A stretch of 64,000 nt of DNA, from assembly GCA_019722365.1 (NCBI GenBank), contig JADFUC010002233.1:1-64000 (forward strand). Direction: 5' to 3'. Of this stretch, positions 12,761-25,509 are shown one piece after another. The notes under the pieces are model-generated. The model was not told where the DNA came from. It did no database searches and saw nothing but the letters and a program-made list of their open reading frames with translations. Made by a program: the position numbers and the translations under genes. Each line of letters opens with the position of its first letter. Position 1 is the stretch's first letter. The DNA comes from Lithospermum erythrorhizon. Taxonomy: Eukaryota > Streptophyta > Magnoliopsida > Boraginales > Boraginaceae.

Positions 12761-13329
12761 AATAATTAGTATTCTGGCCATCTTTTGTAATAAGAACGCT
12801 TCGTATTTCTAAAGACAATTATCCTCTCTTTATACGTGTTCTGGCATGTGAATCGCTTTTTTGGTGAATGTCTTATTTACATTATACTTGCCTATATTTG
12901 AAATTTATTTTGCGTTTTTATCGCGCTATAACCGCGTATTTATTTCAATTTTATCCTCTAACATATGTTGCCCCCTATATATTGGCAGAGTCTCGTATTG
13001 AGGCGGTTAATATATGATTTTTTCCCGACATTTGCCATGGCCGAATGTTTGGGGAGGCTTAAGCCTCTTACATGATCGTTTACTTTAGGAGATGATTCTT
13101 GTCTTTTTGCTTTTTCACTTGTTATCTGAGGGTTGGCTGAGGACTTTTACCTTAGCGATTTTAACGAATGATCAGTTCGTTGTAATCGGTATTTTAAGCC
13201 TTACATAGGCGATCTATGGATAACATGCCAGTAAGACACTGTAGCGTTTTCACATAGCTTGAAATACTAAATTATTGTAATCTGACTTTGCCAACTTTTT
13301 ATTGAATTGAACTTCATTTGAAAAGAGGA
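12761..13329. other. Spacer between antisense ORF and integrase
   Basis: No coding sequence recognised. It separates the plus-strand antisense ORF from the minus-strand integrase end, so the two converge here. Confidence 0.45.
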
Positions 13330-14206
13330 CCCATATTACACATAGTATTTGCTTAGTTTGGAGGCGTGCCAAGTCTTAGGGATAAGCTTGCCATCCAAAT
13401 CTTCTAATTCTTATGTCCCTGGTCTCAGTATTCGCTTAATGCGATAGGGACCTTCCCATTTGAGGCTTAATTTGTTCTGGTCTTGGGGATGGCTTGCGGA
13501 AAATAGTCGTAGGACTAGGCGCCTATACTTGATGCATGTTCTTTACCACCGGCGGTGTATGATCGAGCTGAAGGCAACATACTTGAGTATTTTGTATAAA
13601 GCTTCATCCCTTAGCTCATCAGTAAAGTTCATCTGCTCCTTGATAAACCATGTTTCTTTTTCATCAAAAACCTGACTTGCTTGTATGTTGGCGGTCCAAC
13701 TTGGCCAGGCAGGCCCGCTTTTTGTCACATCTGCTTGACACTAAAAAGGCTTTGCTTTCTCGCATTGGTATGATTAGGGAGTAGAGCGGAGGGACCGTAA
13801 TGCGGTGAGTAGTTCCTCGCTTTAATTTCCTTCACTTTTTAGCCGTGCAAGAGATTTTTCTTGATTATTTGAATATGATGCAATTGGGTACTTCTACACA
13901 CGCCTATTAGATTGCGGGTAGTATCACAGTCTTGAATACGTGATTTCAATTACAAACTTTAGCCAAAAATCGCTAATAGTTCCTTTGGTGAGGGCCATTG
14001 TACGATACTAAGATTTTAGGTACACCAAATCGCGTCAGTATATTCTTGCATAACGAGCGAGTCACATCATTTCCCTTAATTCCCATGGAACAGAAGCCAC
14101 ATCCGTTTCTGAAGTACTCGGCGACCGCTGGAGAACTCTACTCCGCTTTCCGCTTTGGGTAATTTTCAACCAGATCATGCCAGCATGGGTGAAAGGGTGG
14201 ACTTAC
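13330..14206 (-). pseudogene. Tat element integrase core and C-terminal domain
   Basis: After the nested insertion the integrase resumes on the minus strand. The catalytic core has KNILTRFGVPKILVS-NGP (13,960-14,060), with the second catalytic Asp changed to Tyr. A PQSN..V segment and an EKSLARLKSEG-EELLTAL region follow. The C-terminal domain ends with LKWEGPY-IKRILRPGTYELEDLDG and TWHASKLSKY near 13,330-13,480. Frameshifts are frequent. Confidence 0.8.
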
Positions 14207-15029
14207 AAATGGGGATTTAGTGAGCAGGTGAGTGAGGTGAAGTCGGGTGTATTATTATACAACTTCGCTATTGTAAGAGCAGAGTCGCATGTTGATATTA
14301 TGTTCATGCATGAAATTAAGCGAGGTCTTCCAAGGTGAGAGATGTATCTGCCGATATATATATTTATCAAATATATTGATGAACATCAATTGGTTAAACT
14401 TACTGGGGTCAATTAAGCAATTGAGGATTGATGAATAACTTGATAGAGATTATTTGATAGTGACTTCGTTAGTATTTTTAGTGGAAGCTTTATTAAAGTT
14501 AATTAAAATAGGACAACTGCTCAGTGACTCGTTATTGATTAAAGGAAGCATAACGATATAATTAAATTAGCGAGTTAAAGCGATTTCTTGAGTTCCTTAG
14601 CGGGTGGAAATGTAAAATGGTATTTAAAGAAAGAGACAAAGGTTTTCATTTGATGAAATAAAAATCCTTGCCTCTCTCGAAAATAACCGCCTCCACCATA
14701 TGGTTTGGAAGAGTTTTTCTTCCATTTGTTAAATCAAAAACTCCTAGCAAGTTCAAGTGCTCGAATTCGATTCCCTCACAATTATTATTACAATCTAGAG
14801 GACATCTTTTTTAGTGTTGGACAAGCGATTGGAGAGTGTTTTACAAAGGGGACTCGCTTGGTTTGAAGTCGGTGATTTCGATTGTCTTCATTTGCTCACG
14901 TAAAGTACTCACGGTATTCACTATGAAGATCATTATATGTATTTAGATTAATTTATTTCATTTTTGAGGATCGGGATGTATGAATTGTTGGTTTATTACA
15001 AGTATAATTCATACTAGATTCTAACTTGA
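14207..15029 (+). repeat. 5' LTR (outer end deleted) of the nested element
   Basis: Matches 21,219-22,266 over most of its length. Shared blocks include TGATGAACATCAATTGGTTA (14,381 and about 21,590), GACTCGTTATT, GGTTTTCATTTGA, ACAATCTAGAGGACAT and the end CATACTAGATTCTAAC. Clear similarity starts near 14,245. Confidence 0.8.
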
Positions 15030-18000
15030 TGGCCTTTAGGAGCCTACTCAAAGTTGATGTATTTTATCTAATTCGTTTTGTGTGTGATCGTAGTTGTTAA
15101 TTGAATTGATTGATTAAGTTGTATATTGATTAATTGAATATATGATCTGAAAAAAAGAATCTAACCCATTTTGTACATATATCCAAACATGTCGTGAAGT
15201 ATTGTAAAGATTTTTGATGATTTGATATTTTAATTGTTTCATGAAATGAAAGGGATTAAAACTTGATTAATTTGCATTTTGATTTTTAAGGTAGAATCGA
15301 TTTCAATTTCTGAGGGTTAGAAATTTTAGAAATTACGAAATTAAATCTGTATATTCACTACCCTTTGAGATTCTCTCAGATTTTTTGAAATTTTTTTGAA
15401 TTTTTTTTTAAGTACTCCAAACAATTCATTGAATTTTGGATTGTTTTGGATTTGTCGAGAAAAACTACAAGTGTTTGATGAAATTCCAAGAAATTGGGCG
15501 TGTTCAGCCCAATAATGATATTGTTGATATTCAAAATTCGAATGTGAGAATTTTTTAGATGCTAGAACTTTCAATCGTTTTTTACAAAAGTTGCAATTAA
15601 TCAGCCCCGAGGTAATTTACCCGATATTACCGTCGGCGAGGCCACTGCCGTGTAAGAGGCGCGTCCGGGCCGGATTGGGGCTGATGCGGCCACCCGGTGA
15701 AAGCCGCCCGGCGTACTACGCTTACCGCGGCGTATCGGCCATTGAGTGGCAGAGCATTCGTATATCCGTTGAAGTTAAATAAATCGTTTTAGAAACCAAA
15801 ATGTATTTGATGATGCTTTTTTATTTTTAAAATTATTGGTATTTATTAATTTTGGTTTTTAAATGTTAAATCATAAATTTTATCACTAAGATAATTGAAT
15901 ACATATCTTGAATGACATTAAATTTGATTTAGATTTCCGCACAAACAATTATTTTCATTAATTGATAATTATTAAAATATCATTTCATGGTAACTTTTCA
16001 AATTTTGAATTTTAGGTTAATTGCTTGAAAGTAATTATTCAGTGATTTAAAAATTGGTCGGTGAGTATTGTAGTAATTATCGTGTCGTGTGTGAATATAT
16101 TTAAATTAAAAATTTATATTAATTGATAAAAATAATGGATAGTGTAATTAGTCAATTATGAACACATTTAATTTCATTTTATTTAATATATATGACATTA
16201 AGTGCATTTATTTGTTTTAATATTTTGCCTATATATATTGTTATGGAATGGAAAGGAGGTATTTAGATATGACCCATTTATTTATTTACGGTCTACTGAG
16301 TCGTATTTCTTTTATTCTTGTATTCATTTACCGTAAGCCGGGTCTTTGTCTAAGTTGGAGTTAGGTAGTAGTTTGTACTCTGTGGTGGCATTGAAGATAG
16401 CATTCGCTTAAAGGCAATGACTTGGAGGAGACTTGAGATTTCAAAGGGGTGAAGAATCTGAGACTTGCTAAAGAGTGTTGTAATAGGACTTATGGTAGCA
16501 TTTCACTTGTTAAGTGATGTGACAGGTCCTAGAGATTACTTATATATCTTCTAAATATTGTTATTTATTTATTTTTCATGTTGTGCATGTTGCTTTCGAA
16601 TATGTGCTATGTCATCGTGGTTAAATAAAGTTAAATAACATTAATCTCACGATTAAAATTTAAGCAAAGTATCGAGCCAATTTTAAAGTTGTGAAATCCA
16701 TTGCATCATCTGGAGGCTGCTTGTGATGGCGGAGTGTTACAGTTTTACAATTTGATACTTAACAGGCGGATGCGTATTGAAGTGATTTCCGCTGCGTTGT
16801 GGGCTTTAGGATGATCGCTCCAAGTAACTATTTGATTTAATTGAGTAGCTGCTTAAACGGGTTTGTCGGAGATACAAAGTCGGGTAGCATCCTTAAGGTA
16901 TGCGATTGACACAAGAGTTGCTTGTAGTTTCGTAATTGGTTGGTAACCTACTATTACGCTTGATTCAAAATGTTTTGCGTTGATACCGTTTGAATCCCAG
17001 GCATAATAGACTTTTGGTGCCTTGCATGTGCTACGAATCCAATGATATGATTGAAGGATAATTAATTTTTGACTAAATCAAAGGTGATGATGTCGAAGAT
17101 CAATATGTCATGTGTCTAGCAGCCACCAAAGCAAAGAGACTTAAATAATAAATAGTTTGAATGATCTTGAATGTTGTGTATCTACATGCCAGAGACATGT
17201 GATTATTATTTAGTTTCTTTTAGCATCCATGAACATGGTTCATGGTGTGATGAAACAAAAAGAAACATATTATGTAGCAACCAAAATAAAGCAGTGATCC
17301 TATTCGGTTCGTAGCGTCGAGCATGCAGTTGAGGTGAACATAGAACTATAAGTTTAAGTTAATGATTCGCCGTTATTTAGAACTTTAAAGCATAGAAGAA
17401 GGATTTTAGAAGTAACGTTTAGAATTCAAGTGAGATTTGTTTTAAACCTCATATCTCGAATAATTTTGTTGTCAATTTTGTAATGTCTTGGCTAGGCTAC
17501 GTTAATAGAGAACACTAGTTTTGGCTTCATGATTTAATCATGAATATAAGGCAGTATGGCAATAGCTAGAAGGCAGGATACAAAAGAAAGTTGCTCGAGC
17601 TCTTGTGTAATGATAGCGACTACGCTATAAGAGCACAGAGTTTTAAAATCCTACATGAAGGTGGGTTGGATTCTAAACTATTTTCTTTGCACTTGTAAAA
17701 TGAAATGAATGTCATATTTGGCATACTGGCGTTTCCATATCGAGGAATTACGATTAAGAGAATATTACTCTAACTTCTTCTTTTTTTTGAAAAGGATACC
17801 TTGAACAACATACGATTGAGTAATACTTATGGATTATGAGTAAACAAGACTTGAAAAAGATGAACTAAGTCAAAAATTTCTCGGTAGACTTAGTGGGAGG
17901 TTCACTAAATTAAGTTTGTATGTTTACATACAAGTTAATTAAAGATACGAGAGTCATTGAATACATCGAGAGTTGATATGAATACTATCAAGTTCTGAGT

Positions 18001-21000
18001 CAGAAGTATCATCGATATAAGTGATATATCATCCGGAGAATGAGACATCATTCTAATCTTAAAAACGTACTTGTTAAGATACGAAAATAAGGAATTGTGT
18101 TTAATGAAGTTAAAACACAAATGGATGAAATCTTTCAATTTCATATACCAAGAGAATTTCGTTCCCCGGCTTAGATGTGTCATCGGTTAGGTGATACAAC
18201 TAAGGAATGTGTTACTTGATGGATTTGAAACACAAAAGAATGAAATAATTTCACATATTAAAGTTGCCTAAAAGCATACCTTTAAATTAATTTATTCATA
18301 TTCAAGGCGAGACAGCACGAGAGTTGTGTTTGATAAACAAACTTTGAAGCGTCTCGTATAGGATGAGTTAGTATTATGTCACTATAGTAGACATAATTTG
18401 CTTTCAGAATCCAAAAATTGATATCAAAAGTCATTTTGTACATAACCCGGAAAGAAAATTTGGTATTTATTTCCATCTACTTATAGTGTTGCAATTTGTT
18501 ATGCGTATAAGTCTTCGTTGTGAAGTGCAAATAGTGGAAATAAATATGTGACAGATAAATTCGAAAGTGGCTTCGATTATATCAAAAGTGTCAGCTCTTG
18601 ATGCGTTTAAAAGCTAAATACGTTGATACAAATGACAACATGAATAAATCATACTCCGATAAATGACTTAAGGTCATTTAAAAATGAAATAAGATGTGAA
18701 TACATGGGTTGAGAGAGTATAAAGCTCTATTTTATCTTCTGGGTAATTGAATTCATAGGGAAATAAGAGCCCATTCTATTTCTACATTACGGATGGTGAA
18801 TCATCGAGGAAATAAATAAATGTATTCTTGTTGAATGAGCAATCGATCGTGAAAGAAACGTTTAATCATACATTTGGTTGAGAAACCAAGATTAAACATA
18901 TTCATTAAGTTGTTATACTCATGTTTATTTCAAATTTTTCTTATTCTTTATTCACAAGTTGTAACATGTAGGTCTAAGTAAGTGATCAAAAATGTTCTAG
19001 TAATGATCGGCGTGATGAATCTTGCGGCATAGTTATTGGAACTCGCATCTAGAAGCAAGAATATAAAAGTTTCATATACTACTAGAATCTAAAGTTGCAA
19101 ACTTAAGATTTAGAGTATAATGGAGTTAAATTCCTCACTTTGATACTTGATGAAAATTAATAAGAATCCAAAGAGTGATGAAGAGCCTTGAGTTCCTTAA
19201 AAGGTCATTGGGGCGTATCGGCATAAATGTAGTTTAATACTAAATGTTGAAGAAATCTTCCCTCTGACCTTAAAAAGGTATAGTAGTGATTAGATTCTTG
19301 TACATTTGTGAGCCCCGGCTTCCTTATATATGACATATGCTATAATCAGTCATATTATATATATGTGGCTTGGATGACATTTTCTTGTTAAGTTTAAAGA
19401 TAATGAAAACGGAAGCTCGAGGTGATTGAAATACATAATAGATTAAATTCTATAAATGAAGCGAGATTCTCTAATTATGAAATGACTGCCGTTAAGTCGA
19501 TCCACAAGTAAGGGCCTCCACATTAGTAAGTGGTTGGGGGAGTCACAATTACATAGTAATATGATTCACCGTATGCCGTGGCCAAAGGTCATGTGTTAAT
19601 ACACGAAACTATGACGTGGCGTGATTCCGTGAGTGAAATTGTGAAGTTTTACTAAAAAGGCTATTCATGCGGTTCGGAATCTGACTTATTAGTAACTTTA
19701 AAGGGAATAGAGAGTAACCATAGTTATGGGATGGATCAATTGTTGATCTTCACTTGTAACTAGATGTGACATCAATAGCATTATGGACAATTTGGCATCT
19801 TATTATGAAAGCTATTAGCCCAAAATTTCAATAATAGGACTAAGTCAGTATGCTCGATGAGTAAACTAAAGAGGAAACTTGAACTTAGTATTACAACTGA
19901 CTAGTCGATCTGTTTTGTTGGTAATGTTGTTAAAGAATATGCATTTAATAAGGCGGATGTGTTTTAACACTTGAGGTTGTGTTGTAAACCTACCGATAGA
20001 ACCTCGAGGGAAGTGGTTAAACCCCGTTTTGATCGTAGTCGAACATCATTATGTCATGATAATCTTAGTCATCAATGATTCCCTGGTTGAGAGACCGGGT
20101 TGATGAATGTAAAGGATGCTTGTAAGTAGTATTTCAATAAAGGATGTGATTATAATCACTATTCTTTTGCTTTACATGTCTTGAAATGACCTAAGAATTC
20201 ATGCGAGCTTAAAGGATCCCGTACATGGATTTAAGCGTATCTCGGAGTTGAGATCTTCCTTGTGATTCAACCAAGTTTGGTTTTCCACGAGCTTAATGAA
20301 GGAAGCTGGCGTGGCAAAGTTCGGTGGGAGGCTGAGTTCATTCCAACTTTTTTTGGAATAAGTTAAGTAATTGATTAAAACAAAGTTCCTTTTTGTGTTT
20401 TTAATCTGATTGTTAACTAAACTATATGAATGTGTAATTCATTCATATAGTTACCCATTATTTATTTCACAGGCCGTTGAAATATATAATATAAAAGCAT
20501 GTATTGTGTATCCTACGATGAGTGAAAAGTTAAATCCACAGGTTAGTCTATGTTTTTCTAGAGAGGCAACATGGATTGTTAGGAATTCACGCCTCTTGAG
20601 AGCCTAGAAGCATTAGGATAGCCAAAGGCCTTGGTCGGAATCTTGATAGTTAGGGCGACAAGCATCAAATGACTAAAATGGTGTGTGTTTTTGATTAGTG
20701 ACCAAGATTGATCACGTTAGCACAACGAGGACTAGATCGATACGTGGGCACGAGTCACATGGTGGGGGCTGGTGTCGAAGCGAATTCATAAATCTCACGA
20801 TATATACGTCCTATGATATTTGTTTAGAATTTTAGGATTCGACAATTCTTAGACCAACGATATATAACTACTTCATGTTATATGAGCTACGTACTTTGAC
20901 TATGACCAAATGCGCCTTAGCGGGGATTATATGACCTATGTTTAAGATTCGCGCGGTGAAAATTATAACGATAGATATTTGATATATTAGGAGGATTTAT

Positions 21001-21218
21001 CCGTCCTTGATATACAAGGAAGATCTCGGCGCCTCTCACACGATTTGAAATGCTTGATTGGTTTATGGGGCGCCATAAATGCTTATTCAGTTCATACTCG
21101 AGGAAGTAAAGAAAGTTGTGGGTGTTTAAGCTGGCACACATAACCTTCTTATGGTTAGCCCTACGACTAGAGATCGCGTGTTAAAGGAATTGTAAAGATG
21201 TCGTCCAAGGAAAGTAAG
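15030..21218. other. Internal region of the nested LTR element, no gene recognised
   Basis: The sequence is AT-rich and broken by stops in all frames; the longest open stretches are 60-80 codons with no match I recognise. A GC-rich island at 15,600-15,780 stands out from its surroundings and may be another small insertion. I looked for YVDD, zinc knuckles and integrase motifs and found none convincing. Confidence 0.5.
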
Positions 21219-22266
21219 TGTTGGAAATCAATGAGAATTGATTCCCTTTTTATTATGCCCATTGCGATAATTGTGTATCAATTCATTTACCGAGTTGGTT
21301 AAATGTGATTACTAGAACTTATTGTTCACCTTAATAATTGTATATTACTAGTTTGGGTTCTAAATAGTTTAAGGGGTTATGAGCGATTGCTAGATCTTAC
21401 TCGTAATCGTGATAATAATAGTAATTGGTGGTGTATTGTACACAGCTTACCAATATCTGAGCCTAGAAGGTCCTGCACGCATATAGTGATATTTCGAGAT
21501 TATATATTTCATGCATGAGAATTAAATGAGACTTATGGGGTGAGATGTATCTCTCGATATATGCCTCAGCTATCAAATATATATTGATGAACATCAATTG
21601 GTTAAACTTGCAAGAGTTTAATCAATTAAGCAATTGAAGTTGTTGAATAGCAGTAAGTTGTTGATAGTGACTAGATTAGTATTTTTAATTGACTTGTTAA
21701 GTTAATTAAAATAGAACAACTTCCTTTAGTGACTCGTTATTATTTGATTAGAAGCATAACGATCTAATTAGGAAGTTAACGAGTTAAAGCGATTTAACGC
21801 GAGGATTTGCTTGAGTGGAAATTAACAAAATGGTATTTAAAAGAAAGACAAGGGTTTTCATTTGAGTGAAATCAAAAACCATTACTCTCTCAAGAAAATA
21901 ACCGCCCCCACTCACATAAATTTGGAAGAGTTTTCTCTTTCCATTTGTTCATCGAAAACTCTATGAGGGATTCTAAGTGCTTTCGAGATTTGATTCCCTC
22001 TGAAATTGTGTACAATCTAGAGGACATATCTTTTTGGTGTTGGACAAAAAGCGGTGGAGAGTGTTTTGCAAGGGGACTCACGTGAGGCTTGAGGGTTTTG
22101 AAGTGGGTGACTTCGGTGTCTTCGGCATCTTTGACTGCTATGTAAGTACGAGAAACATTCATACTTATAGTCATTATATATTTTAGATTAATTTATATCA
22201 TTTTAAGGATTCGGGATGTATGAATTGTTGTTTAATTAAAAGTATAATTCGTACTAGATTCTAACA
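21219..22266 (+). repeat. 3' LTR of the nested element
   Basis: A 1,048 bp LTR starting TGTTGGAAATC right after a purine-rich AAGGAAAGTAAG and ending GATTCTAACA. It is more complete than its 5' partner and differs from it by many small changes, so the insertion is old. Confidence 0.8.
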
Positions 22267-22271
22267 CTTAC

Positions 22272-22500
22272 ACTTAAGACTTTTGGAGCATCTTTGTGGA
22301 TCTGCTAAAACGGCAGTCCATCCGCTAATTTCTTATACAATTCCCCTTGATATATTTGGAATCTGAAACTGCGATTCTGAATTTTTTTTGCCTCCTGTTT
22401 ATTCCCTGGCAACCTTCCTTCACTTAAGAACCTTGCTTGAGGATGGGGGTTTTGCGAGTCATCCATCTAAACTTCCCCTAATGCGATTATACGGTCACTC
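22272..22500 (-). pseudogene. Tat element integrase, N-terminal part
   Basis: The minus strand encodes the segment that precedes the integrase zinc domain (FLSEGRLPGNKQEAKKIQNR, then YQGELYKK and PKVLS). The reading stops abruptly where the nested LTR begins at 22,266. The expected HHCC residues are not found on this side. Confidence 0.7.
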
Positions 22501-22539
22501 CTTATAAACAAGCGAATCACAAATTTCTATATATCCACT

Positions 22540-22930
22540 GAGGTAATTCACTATAGTAGGTGGTTGCCAATCTGGACAATCGGTCCGCCACCTCATTCTA
22601 TTCCCGAGGAATATGTTCAAAGGAGATTCTCTGAAAGTTTTTGGTGATGGATATTGCTTTCGCGTGGTATTTTTTCAAAACCTTGCTTTTCACTTTCGGC
22701 AAGCTCACGAATTTGATCTATGCAGTCTCCTTTGAGCTAATACCCGCCCGGCCCCAAGCGATTTCACGATATGACCCAATGATCATGGCTTCATGGCCCG
22801 GCCGTTATTTGTAAGTTGGCAAGGAGAGATAAGTAGTGCACATGCTCTAGTATGTTTCATACAGTCCTATTATTAGTACCCCCGCTCCTGCTTTATCGTT
22901 GCAGATGTATAACGTCCAGGTAAGTTTTCC
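22540..22930 (-). pseudogene. Tat element second (archaeal-type) RNase H, decayed
   Basis: The minus-strand translation, with several stops, gives WTLY..DKAGAGVLI, then a KVKSKVLKKY-like region, and IPRE.NEVADRLSRLAT at the end. This is the additional RNase H that Tat-lineage gypsy elements carry between the RT-linked RNase H and integrase. Its presence supports the lineage call. Confidence 0.7.
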
Positions 22931-23007
22931 TTATTCTCCTTTTCGGGTTTCAAATTTGGGGGGGAAGGAATAACTTGAGGAAGAATAACTTGAGGCGGTG
23001 CACTTTA

Positions 23008-23274
23008 CTATGAAATCCATGATACAAGCTTTTTACATATCCACAGGATGATAGTGATCTCAAACTTGCTTAATTCCACTGCCCAAGTAGTAAGTCTTTC
23101 TGATAAAGCGAGACTTGTCAACACTCGCTTTAGGGGTTGATCAGTGAAGACCTGAATCGGATGTGATTCGAAGTAGGCTTTCACTTTTCTCTTTGATAAG
23201 ATAAGAGCTAAAGCCGCTTTATCTATGATCGGATATCGCTCTTTTGCTCCGCAGCTTACGCGTGACTTACACAT
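23008..23274 (-). pseudogene. Tat element RNase H (RT-linked)
   Basis: An 88-residue open stretch carries the Ty3/gypsy RNase H signature: ERYPIIDKAALALI, then the HPIQVFTDQPLKRVL motif with the catalytic-region Asp, then LTTWAVELSKFEI. It follows the RT fragment on the same strand at the expected spacing. Confidence 0.85.
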
Positions 23275-23503
23275 AGTATATGGGCGCTGCGCTCCCTGCC
23301 ATACATTAAGACAACATGGATATGGCCAAAATAAGATTTGTGGCGTTTCTCCTGCTTCAACTTGCGAGGTAATTGAGGAGACCCCAAATATTCTTTTAAA
23401 TCTTCAAAGGCCTTACATTTGTTCTCCTGGAAACGACAAGAGCTCTTTAAGCTTAGACATCCACTTTAAGCGATGCGAAAAAGGAAGGTTCGCTTTTAAG
23501 CAC

Positions 23504-24600
23504 TTACACATAAAGAACATTAAACATTGAGTTAACTTTTGTACCTCCTTGTAATTTGTTGAAAGGACTCATACATTTCAGTAGCTTGTATTTTGTGGGA
23601 TTGAGCTCATACCCTTTAAACTTATCCTTATCTAAAATTTTCAGAGCACCAAATCGAAACGAGCAATTTCCTAAAGTTAAGGCTTTCAAAGCAGGCTTCC
23701 CACGGGCAGGGTTAAAAAGTTTTCCTAAGATTTCCCAAATGATCCCCCACTTCTTTTTTTACTTTTCACTAACATGTCATCAACATATATTTCCCATGTT
23801 TGCCGTTTAGAGAAGGAATAAATTATTCATCATCTTTAGTACTAAGTTGCCCTCGGCGTTTTTAATCAAATGGCATGGCAGAATCATGATATAGTCCATA
23901 TTCGGTGATGAGCAGCGGTTTCTCCTAAATCCGCGAGAGCATTCGGATTTGATGATACCCCTGGGAAGAGGCATCCATGAAATCAAGATCTAAACTCATC
24001 TACTAGCACCTTCTAAAATGAGGAAGTGGGTAGAAGTCATGGGGCCTTTTGTGAGATTAGTGAAATCGGTACATCCGCGTTTTTTTTATTTTTAACTTAA
24101 TACTGACATTGCGATCAGTTAGGAAATTGCATACGATTGCCTTAGCTTTCGTGACTCTGAATTCCTCCACAATCACGTTTCTTAAATCACTAAATTCGTT
24201 TCTTTTGTAATGGGTAGAGACTTGCTATCTACATACAGAGGAAGATGTATAACGATTTTTTGGATCGATACCGAGCATGTGCTTGGGACCCCAGCCAAAG
24301 ACATCTTCCTTATTCTCGACCAATGATATCCTTTCGAGCCGATGCTCACCTTCCAAAGTTTTTTCAATTAAAGTTTTCTCCTTAACTTCTACATTTGGAA
24401 TGGAACAACACTAACTCGTTAGAACACTTTCTTTTCAGCTACTCTTTATTTGGCGTTGTCCTCCTCCTCCTCTTACAGCTCATTCACATTCACTTCAGCT
24501 GGCGTTTTCCTACCCCATTTATAGCTACACTCCTTAGCACCCTACATTCACGGGGAGACGGAGGTTTGATAGCATATGCGTGCTATCTTCTGATCGCCAC
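23504..24600 (-). pseudogene. Tat element reverse transcriptase, decayed
   Basis: Fragments in shifting frames match Ty3/gypsy RT. A stretch near 23,870-23,990 reads like LDFMDA..GYHQIRM followed by ITEYGLY and the AMPF motif. The catalytic YVDD is intact at 23,776-23,787 (YVDDMLVKS). The connection region, with an ELNPTKYKLLKCMSP-like stretch, lies at 23,510-23,690. Several stops and frameshifts separate these parts. Confidence 0.8.
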
Positions 24601-24609
24601 ATACTTCTC

Positions 24610-25509
24610 CTATGCCCCCGGGGTTGGGAATTTCATCTTTAAGTGAATGGGCGAAACAATAGCTCTTAAGGCGGTTAATATGGGTCGCCCTATTAATCCG
24701 TTGTATGAAGGATCCTTTATATCCACGACTGTGAATTGAGCTCTTATTGTGGAGGATTTAGATGCGCAGCCTACCGTGAAATCTAGAGTTACGACCCCTG
24801 TAGCGAACACTGAATGGCCCGTGAAGCCTGTCAGAGGTGTGTGAAGCGGTTGTAGCAAGCTTCGTGGTAATTGCAGTTTGTCATACGTACTCAAATATAA
24901 GATATCTGAAGAAGTGCCTGTATCTACTAACATTCTCTCCACTGTAAAGTTTGCTATAATTGGTACGATCATAATGGGATTGTCATGAGGGGTTTCAATC
25001 CCCTGTAATTCTTGGCCTGAAAAGGTGATTAACTCGTTGATCGATGTAGTTGTATTGAGAGAGTAAACCTCTCTTCTTGCATAGCTTTTCCTACAATTTC
25101 TGGAATCGCCACCTCCTGCAATCCCTCCAGATATCGTGTTAATCCGGCCCATTACGGTAGGCGCTTCTAGTTGCTCCCGTTTGAACTTTGGGCGATTATC
25201 AAGTAAAGGGCTCCTGCAGTTATGACTTGATGCATCACGCTGAGTTTCCTTATCCACAAACTCCTTTAAGTAACCGCCCTTGATTAATTTTTCAAGCTCT
25301 GCTTTAAGTATCCTACATTCATTCGTTTCGTGACCATGTTCACGATGGTATTCGCAGTAGCGATTCTTATCCCGTCTGCCTGGTGCACTTATCATTCGCA
25401 CTGGCTTTGGTAACAGGTTTTTATCCTCAATTTCCGAAAACACGTCTGCCACCGATATTCGTAATGGTGTCATTCTCTCTCCACCGGTTGAATGTGTGCA
25501 TCGTACCAA
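24610..25509 (-). pseudogene. Tat element gag nucleocapsid and aspartic protease
   Basis: A 299-residue open stretch, the longest intact part of the element. Residues 52-65 form a C-x2-H-x4-H-x4-C zinc knuckle (CEYHREHGHETNEC) typical of Tat-type Gag. Residues 193-212 hold the retropepsin active site LVDTGTSSDILY (Asp196), and NGLIGRPIL at 270-278 is the flap-side motif before the domain end. It reads on from the gag frame upstream and is followed on the minus strand by RT. The protease core looks intact, but neighbouring breaks prevent a polyprotein. Confidence 0.88.

Larger units (their letters stand above)
14207..22266 (+). mobile_element. LTR retrotransposon nested in the Tat integrase
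   Basis: Two direct repeats bound an internal region of about 6.2 kb: a 5' copy at about 14,207-15,029 and a 3' copy at 21,219-22,266. The 3' copy starts TGTTGG and ends CTAACA, the expected TG...CA. The 5' copy is shortened by about 210 bp at its outer end. CTTAC follows the 3' copy (22,267-22,271) and also precedes the 5' copy (14,202-14,206), as a 5 bp target duplication would. A tRNA-Met-like primer site (TTTAGGAGCC) follows the 5' LTR and a purine tract (AAGGAAAG) precedes the 3' LTR. I could not identify polyprotein domains, so the superfamily is open; LTR style suggests Ty1/copia. Confidence 0.75.

Noticed and set aside
15591..15782. GC-rich 63-codon frame inside the nested LTR element, possible captured gene.
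   Set aside because: No recognisable motif and no neighbouring coding sequence; noted only as a compositional island.
24395..24646. 83-codon hydrophobic plus-strand frame, possible membrane protein.
   Set aside because: It is antisense to the protease-RT junction of the Tat element and ends within the protease frame.
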